Notes: generated from the sequence alone by a model not told the origin. DNA of 64,000 bases from Vermiculatibacterium agrestimuris (GCF_943193085.1 NZ_CALPCU010000010.1:10118-74117); one strand, 5' to 3'. Shown: positions 18,800-27,570, counted from the stretch's first letter. A program made the numbers and translations.

Positions 18800-20149
18800 A
18801 TGAAAAAATATCGTTCCTTCTCCATCTTTTTTCTTCTTCTGGCGCTGACGGCGGCTCTGGCCGCCCCGGCGGCTGCCGCCGAGCCCTTTTCGGTAGAGGC
18901 CACCGCCGCCATCCTATTGGACGCCGACTATAACGAGGTGCTCTACGAGCAGGCCGCCGACGAGCGCCGCTACCCCGCCTCCATCACCAAGGTGATGACC
19001 GGCCTTCTCACTGTGGAGGCCATTGACCGGGGAGAGCTGTCCATGGACACCGTCGTGACCCTGGGCGACGACCTCTACACCGGCATCGGCGAGGGGGGCT
19101 CCACCCAGGGACTGAAGAGCGGGGAGATCCTAACGGTGCAGGACTTGCTCTACTGCGCCCTCCTCCCCTCCGCCAACGAAGCCTGCAACGCCTTGGCCTC
19201 CGCCGTGGCCGGGAGCATCCCCGCCTTTGTGGAGCTGATGAACCAGCGGGCGGCGGCTCTGGGCATGACAAACACCCACTTCGTCAACACCCACGGCTAC
19301 CATGACGACGCCCACTACACCACCGCCCGGGACATCGCCAAGATGTGTGCCGAGGCCATGAAGCACCCCGACTTCCGGGAGATCGTCTCCTCGGTGCGCT
19401 ACGATGTGCCCGCGACCAACCTCCACGCCGCCCGGGAGCTTCATGACACCAACGCCCTGGTCTCCAATTTCCGCACCGGGCGCAGCGACCTTCTCTACCG
19501 CTACGCCGTAGGCATCAAGACCGGCTCCACTCCGGAGGCGGGCTTCTGCCTGGCCTCGGCGGCGGAGAAGAACGACCGGCTCATGATCGCCGTCCTCTTG
19601 GGCGGACAGGACTACCGCAAGGCGGAGGCCAACTATTTCTCCGAGAGCAAACGCCTTTTGGAATACGGCTTCAACGAATTCTCCCGCAAGGAGCTTCTGA
19701 GCCCCATCGACCCCATCGCCACTGTGCCGGTGAAATACTGCGCCCAACAGGACTATGTCACCGTTCAGGCCAGCCTCGGTCTGGAGGCCACCCTGCCCAA
19801 CGACCTGGATCCCACCCTCTTCCTGCGCCAGGTGGAGCTGCCGGAATCCTTGGAGGCCCCCATTGAGAAAGGGCAGGTGCTGGGCTCCATCTCCATCTCC
19901 TATGCGGGCAAGGACTACGGCAGCGCCGACCTCATCGCCACTACCGCTCTGGAGCGCTCCCAGCTGGTGTTCATCCTGGATCACATCCAGGCGCTGTTCA
20001 GCCTTCTGTGGGTGAAGCTCCTCCTGCTGGCCGCCATCCTTCTCCTTCTCCTGCTGGTGCTGCGGCGCATGGTCTTCGGCCCCAGCCGCCGCAAGCGCTA
20101 CAATGCCCCCAAGACATACAGCGCCAGCTACCGGGGCAGAAAGCGGTAA
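18800..20149 (+). CDS. D-alanyl-D-alanine carboxypeptidase (S11, DacF/PBP5 type)
   Basis: A low-molecular-weight PBP that trims the terminal D-Ala of peptidoglycan stem peptides outside the membrane. A signal peptide ends near AAAAEP (residue ~28). Catalytic motifs are SITK at 61-64, SAN at 124-126 and KTGS at 240-243. A PBP5_C-like beta domain follows and a C-terminal membrane helix (about 394-420) anchors the protein, followed by a basic tail. Length 449 is normal. A paralogue lacking the long tail is at 62772-63914. In spore formers this family acts in cortex or vegetative wall maturation; which applies is not visible. Confidence 0.94.
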   Translation: MKKYRSFSIFFLLLALTAALAAPAAAAEPFSVEATAAILLDADYNEVLYEQAADERRYPASITKVMTGLLTVEAIDRGELSMDTVVTLGDDLYTGIGEGGSTQGLKSGEILTVQDLLYCALLPSANEACNALASAVAGSIPAFVELMNQRAAALGMTNTHFVNTHGYHDDAHYTTARDIAKMCAEAMKHPDFREIVSSVRYDVPATNLHAARELHDTNALVSNFRTGRSDLLYRYAVGIKTGSTPEAGFCLASAAEKNDRLMIAVLLGGQDYRKAEANYFSESKRLLEYGFNEFSRKELLSPIDPIATVPVKYCAQQDYVTVQASLGLEATLPNDLDPTLFLRQVELPESLEAPIEKGQVLGSISISYAGKDYGSADLIATTALERSQLVFILDHIQALFSLLWVKLLLLAAILLLLLLVLRRMVFGPSRRKRYNAPKTYSASYRGRKR

Positions 20150-20159
20150 TTACATAGCA

Positions 20160-20192
20160 AAAGGCCCGGAGCCAGCGCGGCTCCGGGCCTTT
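20160..20192. terminator. Bidirectional terminator
   Basis: A 14-bp perfect stem AAAGGCCCGGAGCC/GGCTCCGGGCCTTT with loop AGCGC lies between the converging DD-carboxypeptidase and TSCPD genes. Confidence 0.92.
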
Positions 20193-20194
20193 CT

Positions 20195-20437
20195 TCAGAG
20201 ATTCTCCTTCAATGCCTGGGCCAGCTGATCCGGGCAGGAGGTGGGCTTGAAGCCGCAGTGGATGCCGTCCAGCCGGGCGATCACATCCTCCACCTTCATT
20301 CCCTCCACCAGCTTGCTGATGCCCTGGAGGTTGCCGTGGCAGCCGCCCTGCACCTCCAGGGACTTGACGACGCCGTCCTCCACCTCAATGCGCATCTGCC
20401 GGGCGCAGACGCCCTTAGGCTGATAATCTATGGTCAT
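20195..20437 (-). CDS. TSCPD domain-containing protein
   Basis: An 80-residue protein that is one TSCPD domain: GVCARQMRIEVEDGVV, GGCHGNLQGISKLVEGM and the terminal PTSCPDQLAQAL that gives the family its name. The conserved cysteines (residues ~11, 33, 61 and 68) suggest a metal or redox site. The same domain occurs at the C terminus of some adenosylcobalamin-dependent ribonucleotide reductases; the free-standing form has no assigned function. Confidence 0.88.
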   Translation of the reverse strand: MTIDYQPKGVCARQMRIEVEDGVVKSLEVQGGCHGNLQGISKLVEGMKVEDVIARLDGIHCGFKPTSCPDQLAQALKENL

Positions 20438-20572
20438 GGAGCTCTCCCCTTTTCTTTGGTTTGCCCCATTGTAGCACCGCCTGCGGAAAAAGGCAAGAAG
20501 GGTCTGCCCCTTCCATTCTAAATCTTTTCGAAAATTTTCTCCCTTTCCCTATTCACCGGCTCCGTTTTGGAT

Positions 20573-20578
20573 TATAAT
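20573..20578 (+). promoter_or_regulatory. TATAAT box upstream of the ROK kinase
   Basis: A perfect -10 TATAAT 30 nt before the ROK start. No convincing -35 hexamer is present 16-18 nt upstream (the region reads TATTCACC), so an activator may be needed. Confidence 0.4.
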
Positions 20579-20607
20579 GAAAATACATAAAATGGGGAGG
20601 GTTCAAT

Positions 20608-21552
20608 ATGTATTACATCGGCATCGACCTGGGCGGCACCAACGTACACGCCGGACTGGTCAATGAGAAGGGCGAGCTGCTGGGCCAGGTCAACATCCCC
20701 ACCCCCAAGGGGGCCGACGCGGTGGCCGACGCCATCACCCAGGCCGCCCGGCTCTCCGCCGACCAGGCGGGGGTGGCTTTGTCCGACGTCCGCTCCGCGG
20801 GTCTGGCCTCCGCCGGCTCCATCGACCCGGAAAACGGCATGGTGCTCCACGCCTGGAACCTGGGACTGGATCACGTCCCCCTCTCCCGCATGGTCTCCGA
20901 GCGGCTGGAGATGCCCACCCTGCTGGAAAACGACGCCAATGCCGCCGCCCTGGGTGAGTTCGTGGCCGGGGCGGGCCGGGGCTACCGCTCTCTGGCGGCG
21001 GTGACCCTGGGCACCGGTGTGGGCTGCGGCGCGGTGTTGGACAGCAAGCTCTTCACCGGCTTCAATTACGCCGGCATGGAGGCCGGCCACATGGTCATCC
21101 ACCGGGGCGGCCGGGAGTGCACCTGCGGCCGCCGTGGCTGCTGGGAGGCCTACGCCTCCGCCACCGGCCTGATCCGCTCTGTCCGGGAGGCCATGGAGCA
21201 CCACCCCGACAGCGCCCTGTGGCGTTTCGCCCCCACTCTGGAGGCGGTAAACGGCAAGACGGTTTTCGACGCGGCGGAGGCCGGGGATCCGGCGGCCCAG
21301 GCCGTGCTGGACGACTACCTGGGCGATCTGGCCTGCGGCATCGTCAACCTCATCAACATCCTCCAGCCTGAGGTATTGTGCATCGGCGGCGGCATCTCCC
21401 GCCAGGGCGAAAAGCTCCTGCGCCCCCTGCGGGAGGTGCTCGACCGGGAGGAGTTCACCCGGGACAGTCCCCGGCGCACCCGGCTTTGCGTGGCAAAGCT
21501 CCGCAGCGAGGCGGGAATCATCGGCGCCGCTTTGGTGCCCGTATACCGTTAA
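20608..21552 (+). CDS. ROK family sugar kinase (glucokinase-like)
   Basis: ROK kinases phosphorylate glucose or N-acetyl sugars with ATP in the cytosol. Visible are the N-terminal ATP-binding YYIGIDLGGTNVHAGLV, ENDANAAALGE with the catalytic Asp region, LGTGVGCGAV, the ROK zinc motif ECTCGRRGCWEAYAS (about residues 169-184) and C-terminal LCIGGGISRQG. There is no N-terminal HTH, so it is an enzyme rather than a repressor. Length 314 fits bacterial glucokinases. It ends 3 nt from the end of a converging small gene with no terminator between. Confidence 0.92.
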   Translation: MYYIGIDLGGTNVHAGLVNEKGELLGQVNIPTPKGADAVADAITQAARLSADQAGVALSDVRSAGLASAGSIDPENGMVLHAWNLGLDHVPLSRMVSERLEMPTLLENDANAAALGEFVAGAGRGYRSLAAVTLGTGVGCGAVLDSKLFTGFNYAGMEAGHMVIHRGGRECTCGRRGCWEAYASATGLIRSVREAMEHHPDSALWRFAPTLEAVNGKTVFDAAEAGDPAAQAVLDDYLGDLACGIVNLINILQPEVLCIGGGISRQGEKLLRPLREVLDREEFTRDSPRRTRLCVAKLRSEAGIIGAALVPVYR

Positions 21553-21555
21553 ACT

Positions 21556-21825
21556 CTATTCACAGGGGGTAAACTCCTCCTCCAGAGGGGCCTTTTCCGG
21601 CCGCCCCTCCTGGGGCCAGAGCGCCAGCGACGCCCCATAGAGCACCGCCGCCGCGACAGCGATGGCCTGTACCTTGTTGTCCTTGAGCCAGGGGCCGTAC
21701 TTTTCCCACAGGGGATAGCCCCGCCCTTCACAGAGCTTTTCCGCGGCGTACACCGCCGCTATTGCCACCACCACGCACACTGCCAACCGGGTCATCTGGT
21801 CGCCTCCTGCCTGCTTAAGCTCCAT
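21556..21825 (-). CDS. Small two-helix membrane protein of unknown function
   Basis: An 89-residue protein, function not recognised. A hydrophobic segment lies near residues 14-28 (AVCVVVAIAAVYAA) and a second near 50-66 (AIAVAAAVLYGASLAL), with an acidic Glu/Pro-rich tail. Two in-frame starts each have an excellent Shine-Dalgarno: ATG 21825 with AGGAGG 8 nt upstream, and ATG 21795 with AGGAGG 7 nt upstream. The shorter form would be 79 residues. The gene diverges from the P-type ATPase gene. Confidence 0.6.
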   Translation of the reverse strand: MELKQAGGDQMTRLAVCVVVAIAAVYAAEKLCEGRGYPLWEKYGPWLKDNKVQAIAVAAAVLYGASLALWPQEGRPEKAPLEEEFTPCE

Positions 21826-21890
21826 AGAGACCGCCTCCTTCCCTATCAGTATAGCGGGAAGCGGGGCCATATAGAAGGACGGATCGCAGC

Positions 21891-24332
21891 ATGAAGCACT
21901 CTTCCACACAACCGGATACCGTCCCTGTCCGCCAGGATATCCCCGTGGCGGAGGTCGACCCTGCCCAGGGTCTGAACCGGGAGCAGGTCTCGGCGCGTCA
22001 AAAGGGCGGCTGGGCCAACCTGCCCGTCAAATCGCCCACCAAGACGGAAAAGGAGATCGTCCGGGGTCACGTCTTTACTTTTTTCAATCTCATCTTCTTT
22101 GTGCTGGCCGCCGCTCTGGTGGCGGTGGGCGCTTACAAGGACGCCACCTTCCTGCTCATCGCCATCGCCAACACTGTCATCGGCATTTTTCAGGAGCTGC
22201 GCTCCAAGCGCACCATTGACAAGCTCAAGCTGCTCTCCTCCCCCAGGGGCGTCGTCGTCCGGGAGGGAGAGGAGATGAGCGTGCCCACCGACCACATGGT
22301 GCGGGACGATATCGCCGTCTTCTCCGCCGGAGATCAGATCTCGGCGGACGCAGTGGTGCGCTCCGGAACCGTGCAGGTCAACGAGGCCCTCATCACCGGC
22401 GAGGCAGACCCCCTGGAGAAAAAACCGGGAGACGCTCTGCGCTCCGGCTCCTTTATCGTCTCCGGCTCCTGCCGGGCCCAGCTCACCCGGGTGGGCGCGG
22501 ACTGCTACGCCGCCCGGCTCACTCTGGAGGCCAAAAAGGACGTGAAGACCGGACAGTCGGAGATGATGGCCTCACTCTCCCGGCTCATCCGCTTCATCGG
22601 CATCGCCCTCATCCCCATGGGGGCCATCCTCTTCTGGAAGCAGTATTTTGTGCTGGAGCTGGGCCTTCGCCAGGCGGTGACCGCCACGGTGGCCGCCCTT
22701 ATCGGCATGATCCCCGAGGGGCTCTACCTCCTCACCAGCGTGGCCCTGGCGGTGAGCATGATCCGCCTGGCCCAGAAAAAGACCCTGGCCCAGGACATGA
22801 ACTGCATCGAGACCCTGGCCCGGGTGGACGTACTGTGCGTGGACAAGACGGGCACCATCACCGAGCCGGGCATGACCGTTCGGGAGCTGGTGCCTCTGGA
22901 TGAGGAGCGGTACTCCATCGAGGCGGTGGAGCAGGCCGTCAGCGCCCTGTACCACACCCTGGGGGCAGACAATGACACCGGCCGGGCCATGCTGGAGCGG
23001 TTTGACGCCGATCCCGGCTGGAGCCCCTCCGCCGTGATCCCCTTCACCTCCGCCAACAAGTATTCCGCCGCCGTCTTTCCCGGTCACGGCGCCATTGTGG
23101 CCGGCGCCCCGGAATTTGTCATGGGCCCCTGGTACCAGGAGCTGAAGGAAATGGTGGAGCCCTATTCCGCCAAGGGTTACCGGGTCTTGCTCATCGCCGG
23201 CTACGACGGCGTGCCGGACGGCAAAAGTCCTCTGGACGGGCGAAAGGTCAGACCCATGGCCCTGGCCCTGCTGGCCAACCCCATCCGCCCCGAGGCCCCG
23301 GAGACCTTCGCCTTTTTTGCCGCCCAGGGCGTGGCGGTGAAGGTCATCTCCGGCGACAACCCCCTCACCGTGGCCGAGGTGGCCCGAAAGGCGGGGGTGG
23401 AGAACGCCGAGCTTTGGGTGGACGCCGCCACCCTGCGCTCCGACCAGGACATCTATGCCGCTGCCGGGAAGTACACCGTCTTCGGCCGGGTGACTCCGGG
23501 CCAGAAGCGGAAGCTGGTGAAGGCCCTGCAAAAACAGGGCCACACCGTGGCCATGACCGGCGACGGCGTCAATGATGTGCTGGCCCTGAAGGACGCCGAC
23601 TGCGGCATTGCCATGGCCTCGGGAGCCGAGGCGGCCTGCCACGCCGCCCAGCTGGTGCTGCTGAATTCCAACTTCGCCTGCCTGCCCCAGGTGGTGGCGG
23701 AGGGAAGGCGGGTCATCAACAACATCCAGCGCTCCGCCTCCCTGTTCCTGGTGAAGAACATCTTCTCCTTCTGCCTGTCTCTGCTCACCATTTTTGTGGA
23801 CATGCCCTACCCCCTGGTGCCCATCCAGCTCTCCCTCATCTCCGCCCTCACCATCGGCTTTCCCTCCTTCGTGCTGGCCCTGGAGCCCAACAAGAGCCGG
23901 GTCAGCGGAAAATTTATGACAAATGTCCTCCGGGACGCCTTCCCCGGCGGTCTGACCAACCTCATCATTATTCTGGGCATCCAGGCTTTTGCCTTCGCCT
24001 TTGCCTTCCCCACCCAGTCTCTGTCCACTCTCTCCGCCCTGTGCGTGGCCTTTGTGGGGCTGCTGGTGCTCTACCAGGTCTGTAAGCCCTTCGACCTGAA
24101 GCGCCGGGTGCTCTGGGGCGGGGTGGCGGCGGCTCTGGCCCTGGGCGTCACCCTGCCCTGGGCCAGGGAGTTCTTCTCCCTGAGCGCCCTGACCCTTCAG
24201 GAGACGCTGGTGCTGGCGGTGTTCCTGGCCCTGAGCTGGCCGGTGATGCGCTCCATTCTCACCCTCTTCGAGCGCAGCCGGCGGCTGGTGCTGGGGCTGA
24301 AGCGCAAACGCAGTGGCCGGCGGCGCGGATAA
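21891..24332 (+). CDS. P-type (E1-E2) cation ATPase, CtpE-like
   Basis: An 813-residue P-type ATPase. The actuator TGEADP loop is near residue 165, the membrane motif IPEGLYLLTSVALAVS in helix 4, the phosphorylation motif CVDKTGTIT near 320, a KVISGDN segment and the hinge MTGDGVNDVLALKDADCGIAM near 560, then six C-terminal helices. There is no N-terminal heavy-metal domain and no CPx motif; the PEGL form of helix 4 resembles the CtpE/Ca2+-type group rather than copper or potassium pumps. Calcium or a related divalent ion is the best guess. ATG 21891 follows AAGGA. Confidence 0.85.
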   Translation: MKHSSTQPDTVPVRQDIPVAEVDPAQGLNREQVSARQKGGWANLPVKSPTKTEKEIVRGHVFTFFNLIFFVLAAALVAVGAYKDATFLLIAIANTVIGIFQELRSKRTIDKLKLLSSPRGVVVREGEEMSVPTDHMVRDDIAVFSAGDQISADAVVRSGTVQVNEALITGEADPLEKKPGDALRSGSFIVSGSCRAQLTRVGADCYAARLTLEAKKDVKTGQSEMMASLSRLIRFIGIALIPMGAILFWKQYFVLELGLRQAVTATVAALIGMIPEGLYLLTSVALAVSMIRLAQKKTLAQDMNCIETLARVDVLCVDKTGTITEPGMTVRELVPLDEERYSIEAVEQAVSALYHTLGADNDTGRAMLERFDADPGWSPSAVIPFTSANKYSAAVFPGHGAIVAGAPEFVMGPWYQELKEMVEPYSAKGYRVLLIAGYDGVPDGKSPLDGRKVRPMALALLANPIRPEAPETFAFFAAQGVAVKVISGDNPLTVAEVARKAGVENAELWVDAATLRSDQDIYAAAGKYTVFGRVTPGQKRKLVKALQKQGHTVAMTGDGVNDVLALKDADCGIAMASGAEAACHAAQLVLLNSNFACLPQVVAEGRRVINNIQRSASLFLVKNIFSFCLSLLTIFVDMPYPLVPIQLSLISALTIGFPSFVLALEPNKSRVSGKFMTNVLRDAFPGGLTNLIIILGIQAFAFAFAFPTQSLSTLSALCVAFVGLLVLYQVCKPFDLKRRVLWGGVAAALALGVTLPWAREFFSLSALTLQETLVLAVFLALSWPVMRSILTLFERSRRLVLGLKRKRSGRRRG

Positions 24333-24339
24333 TTTCCCC

Positions 24340-24398
24340 TTGTAAGCGCCCTTTCTTCGTGGTAAAATATCCTTGCCAAGGCGGCGGGAACCGCCGCC
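24340..24398 (+). promoter_or_regulatory. Promoter and 5'-end hairpin of the Bax-inhibitor-like gene
   Basis: TTGTAA (24340-24345), 17 nt, TAAAAT (24363-24368). The transcript would start about 24375 and open almost at once with an 8-bp GC hairpin, GGCGGCGG (24380-24387) with CCGCCGCC (24391-24398), loop GAA. A hairpin this near the 5' end could protect the message from decay. Confidence 0.6.
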
Positions 24399-24427
24399 GG
24401 AACCCAAACAAAAACGAGGTGTTTTTT

Positions 24428-25159
24428 ATGCCGGAAAACTTTTACGAGCAGGAGAAACATTTGGAGCAGGGCCTGACGGGCGAGAGTCTGGGCCGTTACA
24501 CCTCCAAGACCTTTCTTCTCATGTTCCTGGGCCTGCTGGTGACCTTCGGCGTGGCCGTTTTCTTCAGCACCACCCGGGCGGGCCTGATGACCTTCTACAA
24601 CGCGGTGACCTATATTCCCGCCTTTCACCTGATCCTGCTCATCGCCCAGCTGGCGGTCGCCATCGGCATGACCGCCGCCATCCACAAGATCACCCCCGCC
24701 ACGGCCACGGTTTTCTTCTTCCTCTACTCCGCCCTGACGGGCGTCACCTTCACCTTTTATTTCATCGTCTTCGAGCTGCCCAGCCTGATCCTGGTCTTCG
24801 CCGCCACCGCCCTTTACTTCGGTGGCATGGCTCTGTTTGGCTATTTTACCAACATTGACCTGAGCCGGATGCGCGCCATCCTGCTGGGCGGGCTTATCTT
24901 CCTCATCCTGGCCAATTTGCTCATGATGTTCATTCCCGGCCTGGAGATGGTCGACCAGGTGATCTGCACCATCGGCGTGGTCATCTTCCTGGCCTACACC
25001 GCTTACGACGTCCAGAAGATCCGGGCCTTTTACCAGGCCTATCAGGGGGACGCGGCTATGCTGAAAAAAGCTTCCGTTTTCTCCGCGCTCCAGCTCTATC
25101 TCGACTTCGTGAACCTCTTTGTCTACCTGCTTCGTATTTTCGGCAAGAGAAGGAATTGA
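24428..25159 (+). CDS. Bax inhibitor-1/YccA family membrane protein
   Basis: A 243-residue polytopic protein with about seven membrane helices, typical of the TMBIM/BI-1 family; the bacterial member BsYetJ is a pH-sensitive calcium leak channel. Visible family traits are SKTFLLMFLGLLVTFGVAV at the N-terminal helix, SALTGVTFTFYF in the middle, and the C-terminal YTAYDVQKIRAFYQ and LYLDFVNLFVYLLRIFG, containing the acidic residue pair of the family. ATG 24428 has GAGGTG upstream. It lies behind a P-type cation ATPase, but has its own promoter. Confidence 0.9.
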   Translation: MPENFYEQEKHLEQGLTGESLGRYTSKTFLLMFLGLLVTFGVAVFFSTTRAGLMTFYNAVTYIPAFHLILLIAQLAVAIGMTAAIHKITPATATVFFFLYSALTGVTFTFYFIVFELPSLILVFAATALYFGGMALFGYFTNIDLSRMRAILLGGLIFLILANLLMMFIPGLEMVDQVICTIGVVIFLAYTAYDVQKIRAFYQAYQGDAAMLKKASVFSALQLYLDFVNLFVYLLRIFGKRRN

Positions 25160-25170
25160 TTTGCGTCAAA

Positions 25171-25210
25171 AAGGGAAGGCTGTCTTCACAGAAGACAGCC
25201 TTCCCTTTTT
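25171..25210 (+). terminator. Terminator of the Bax-inhibitor-like gene
   Basis: A 15-bp perfect stem GGGAAGGCTGTCTTC (25173-25187) with 25191-25205, loop ACA, then TTTTTC; flanking A-run allows function in both directions. Confidence 0.92.
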
Positions 25211-25365
25211 CTTGTCATTATTTTTATGTAAACCAAAGAAAAGTCCCCCCTTTTCCGCCGATCATTCCCAGCATAAAGATCCCCCCGCCCGGTTTGGAGG
25301 GCTTTCCACTTTCCTCCAAGCCAAAGCCCCTGTTCATTTCCAGACTTCCCACCCCCTCTTTCGCT

Positions 25366-25401
25366 CATATTAAAAGCGGCGCCTTCAGCCGGAGGCGCCG
25401 C
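25366..25401 (+). promoter_or_regulatory. Possible sporulation -10 element and leader hairpin of spoIVB
   Basis: CATATTA (25366-25372) matches the sigma-G-type -10 CATANTA, but no good -35 GNATR lies at the proper distance, so the call is tentative. A 9-bp hairpin GCGGCGCCT (25376-25384) with AGGCGCCGC (25393-25401) would form the very 5' end of the message. The rest of 25211-25365 shows nothing recognisable. Confidence 0.35.
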
Positions 25402-25424
25402 ATCGATTTTATGGGGGTGGTCAA

Positions 25425-26501
25425 TTGAAAGAGGAAAGAGAGCGGTCGGGGCCCACGCCTTTTCGAATGGCGGCGGTGGCCTTGGCAGTGGCGGGCGTGC
25501 TGGGGGGCGCTCCCGCCATGGCATGGGAGGCTCCGGCCATGACCGGAACGGAGCAGGTGCGCACAGTGGTGCCCGTAGGACGGGCGGTGGGGATCAAGCT
25601 TTTCTCCGACGGTGTGATGGTGGTGGGTTTTTCCCAGATCCCGGCGGCGGAGGGAAACCTGACGCCCGCCAAGTCCTGCGGTCTGAAAGAGGGTGACGTG
25701 ATCACCCATATCAACGCCACAGAGGTGGACACCATCGAGGCCGTCCAGGAGCAGCTGTCTGCCATCGGCGGAGATGAGATGTCCATTCGGGCCATCCGGG
25801 ACGGAAAGCAGGTGCAGGTGACGGCCAAGGCCGTCCAGTGCTCCACCGACGGGGTCTACCGTCTGGGCGCCTGGCTGCGGGACTCCATGGCCGGCATCGG
25901 CACTGTGACCTATTACGACCCCGCCACCGGGGAGTTCGGCGCCCTGGGCCACGCCGTCAACGACGTGGACACCGCCCAGCTCATGCCGCTGCAAAGCGGC
26001 GGGGTCATCTCCGCCACAGTGAGCGACGTGAAGAAGGGCCAGCGGGGAGAGCCGGGCGAGCTCCACGGCAGCTTTGACACACAGACGGATATCGGCGAGC
26101 TGTGGGCCAACACCTCCAGCGGCATCTTCGGCACCCTGGAGGACAGCGGCCTGTGCCAGCTGGAGCCGGTACCTGTGGCGGACAAGTCCCAGGTGGAGGC
26201 CGGCCCCGCCACCATCTACGCCAATATCGCCGGAGACGAGGTGCGCGCCTATGACGTGGAGATCGTCAAGCTCTACCCCCACGCCGACGACGGCCGGGAT
26301 ATGACCATCAGGGTCACCGACCCGGAGCTCCTGGCCGCCACCGGCGGCATCGTCCAGGGGATGAGCGGCAGCCCCATCCTTCAGAACGGCCGTCTGGTGG
26401 GCGCGGTGACCCATGTGCTGGTGGGCGACCCCACTCAGGGCTATGGCATCCTGGCGCAAAGGATGCTGGAGACTGCCGAAAGCTGTCTGAAAAACGTCTA
26501 A
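25425..26501 (+). CDS. spoIVB: SpoIVB peptidase (S55)
   Basis: SpoIVB is made in the forespore, crosses its membrane and cleaves SpoIVFA, triggering pro-sigma-K processing. An N-terminal membrane segment (residues ~14-33) is followed by a PDZ domain (about 65-130: SCGLKEGDVITHINATEV) and the S55 peptidase domain. The catalytic His is in FGALGHAV (His176) and the catalytic Ser in GMSGSPIL (Ser316). At 358 residues it is shorter than the 425-residue Bacillus protein. The TTG start is supported by GGGGGTGG a few bases upstream. It is directly upstream of spo0A, the standard spoIVB-spo0A order in Bacillota. Confidence 0.95.
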   Translation: MKEERERSGPTPFRMAAVALAVAGVLGGAPAMAWEAPAMTGTEQVRTVVPVGRAVGIKLFSDGVMVVGFSQIPAAEGNLTPAKSCGLKEGDVITHINATEVDTIEAVQEQLSAIGGDEMSIRAIRDGKQVQVTAKAVQCSTDGVYRLGAWLRDSMAGIGTVTYYDPATGEFGALGHAVNDVDTAQLMPLQSGGVISATVSDVKKGQRGEPGELHGSFDTQTDIGELWANTSSGIFGTLEDSGLCQLEPVPVADKSQVEAGPATIYANIAGDEVRAYDVEIVKLYPHADDGRDMTIRVTDPELLAATGGIVQGMSGSPILQNGRLVGAVTHVLVGDPTQGYGILAQRMLETAESCLKNV

Positions 26502-26571
26502 ATTCGTTGAATATGCATGATGCGGTCGTATAAAGTCGATTTTTTCTCATCCAAAATTTACCAAAAGAGTA

Positions 26572-26600
26572 TTGCGTTCGCTGTCTCTTTATGGTAAATT
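26572..26600 (+). promoter_or_regulatory. Promoter of spo0A
   Basis: TTGCGT (26572-26577), 17-nt spacer, TAAATT (26595-26600), giving a start about 26607. It allows spo0A expression apart from spoIVB. Confidence 0.55.
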
Positions 26601-26652
26601 ATGAGCAACCGGTAATCTCGTGATCGATCGATCTTGGAAGAAGGAAACGGAT

Positions 26653-27408
26653 TTGGAAAAGAAAACGATCCTGGTGGCGGACGCAGGGGAAGAATTTCGC
26701 CGTCTGCTGGTGGAGACCCTAAACGCAGAGAGTGACCTGACCGTTGTGGCGGACACTGCCGACGGTGAGGCGGTGGTGGAGCTGTGCCGCCAGCGCCAGC
26801 CTAACGTGGTGGTCATGGACATGATCCTGGCCAAGCTGGACGGTGTGGAGGTACTCTCCGCCCTGGCCGAGCTGCCCGAAAAGCCCCGGGTGCTGGTGCT
26901 TTCCAGCTTTGCGGGCGGCAGCGTGGCCGAGCTGGCCGCCGCCCGGGGCGCGGACTATTTCATGATGAAGCCCTGCAAGACCGCCTCGGTGGTGGAGCGG
27001 GTACGGCAGATGGTGACACCCAGCCACAGCGCCGAGGAGACCGACCGCCGGGGTCGTGGCCTGGAGAGCACTGTCACCGCCATCATCCATGAGATCGGCG
27101 TGCCCGCCCACATCAAGGGCTATCAGTATCTCCGGGAGGCGATCATGATCGCCGTGGAGGATATGGACGTCATCAACGCGGTCACCAAAGTTCTCTACCC
27201 CGAGGTGGCAAAGCGTTTCGGCACCACCGCCAGCCGTGTGGAGCGGGCCATCCGCCACGCCATCGAAGTCGCCTGGGATCGGGGCGATCTGGAGACGCTG
27301 CAGAAATATTTCGGCTACACCGTCTCCAACGCCAAAGGCAAGCCCACTAATTCGGAATTCATCGCCATGATCGCCGACCGGCTCCAGCTCCAGCGCAAAG
27401 AGCTCTGA
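26653..27408 (+). CDS. spo0A: Sporulation master regulator Spo0A
   Basis: Spo0A~P commits the cell to sporulation. The receiver holds phospho-acceptor Asp56 (VVVMDMILAKLDG) and the MMKPC lysine; the effector domain contains the Spo0A-specific ESTVTAIIHEIGVPAHIKGY, TTASRVERAIRHAIEVAW recognition helix and GYTVSNAKGKPTNSEFIAMI, all intact. TTG at 26653 is preferred (AAGGAAA upstream, product begins MEKKTILVAD); GTG 26620 adds 11 unlikely residues. Unusually, the acidic Asp-Asp pair near residue 10 reads Asp-Ala (VADAGEEF), so one metal-pocket residue is missing. Length is 251. Confidence 0.96.
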   Translation: MEKKTILVADAGEEFRRLLVETLNAESDLTVVADTADGEAVVELCRQRQPNVVVMDMILAKLDGVEVLSALAELPEKPRVLVLSSFAGGSVAELAAARGADYFMMKPCKTASVVERVRQMVTPSHSAEETDRRGRGLESTVTAIIHEIGVPAHIKGYQYLREAIMIAVEDMDVINAVTKVLYPEVAKRFGTTASRVERAIRHAIEVAWDRGDLETLQKYFGYTVSNAKGKPTNSEFIAMIADRLQLQRKEL

Positions 27409-27517
27409 GCCCTCGCGCTGCAAGCCATGACCGCTTTGGCGAGGCCCTTTGGCGGTGCGCCGTCCGACGGCCGGCAATGCCTCCCATCACTCAGCATCCT
27501 TCTTTGTCCAACATGCC

Positions 27518-27556
27518 GCTAAGCCTGACGGAGCGTCTCCGTCAGGCTTAGCTTTT
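27518..27556. terminator. Bidirectional terminator after spo0A
   Basis: A 16-bp perfect stem GCTAAGCCTGACGGAG (27518-27533) with 27537-27552, 3-nt loop, then TTTTATTTTTT. It lies between converging spo0A and the PPTase gene. The 100 bases before it (27409-27517) show nothing recognisable. Confidence 0.93.
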
Positions 27557-27570
27557 ATTTTTTAAAAATA

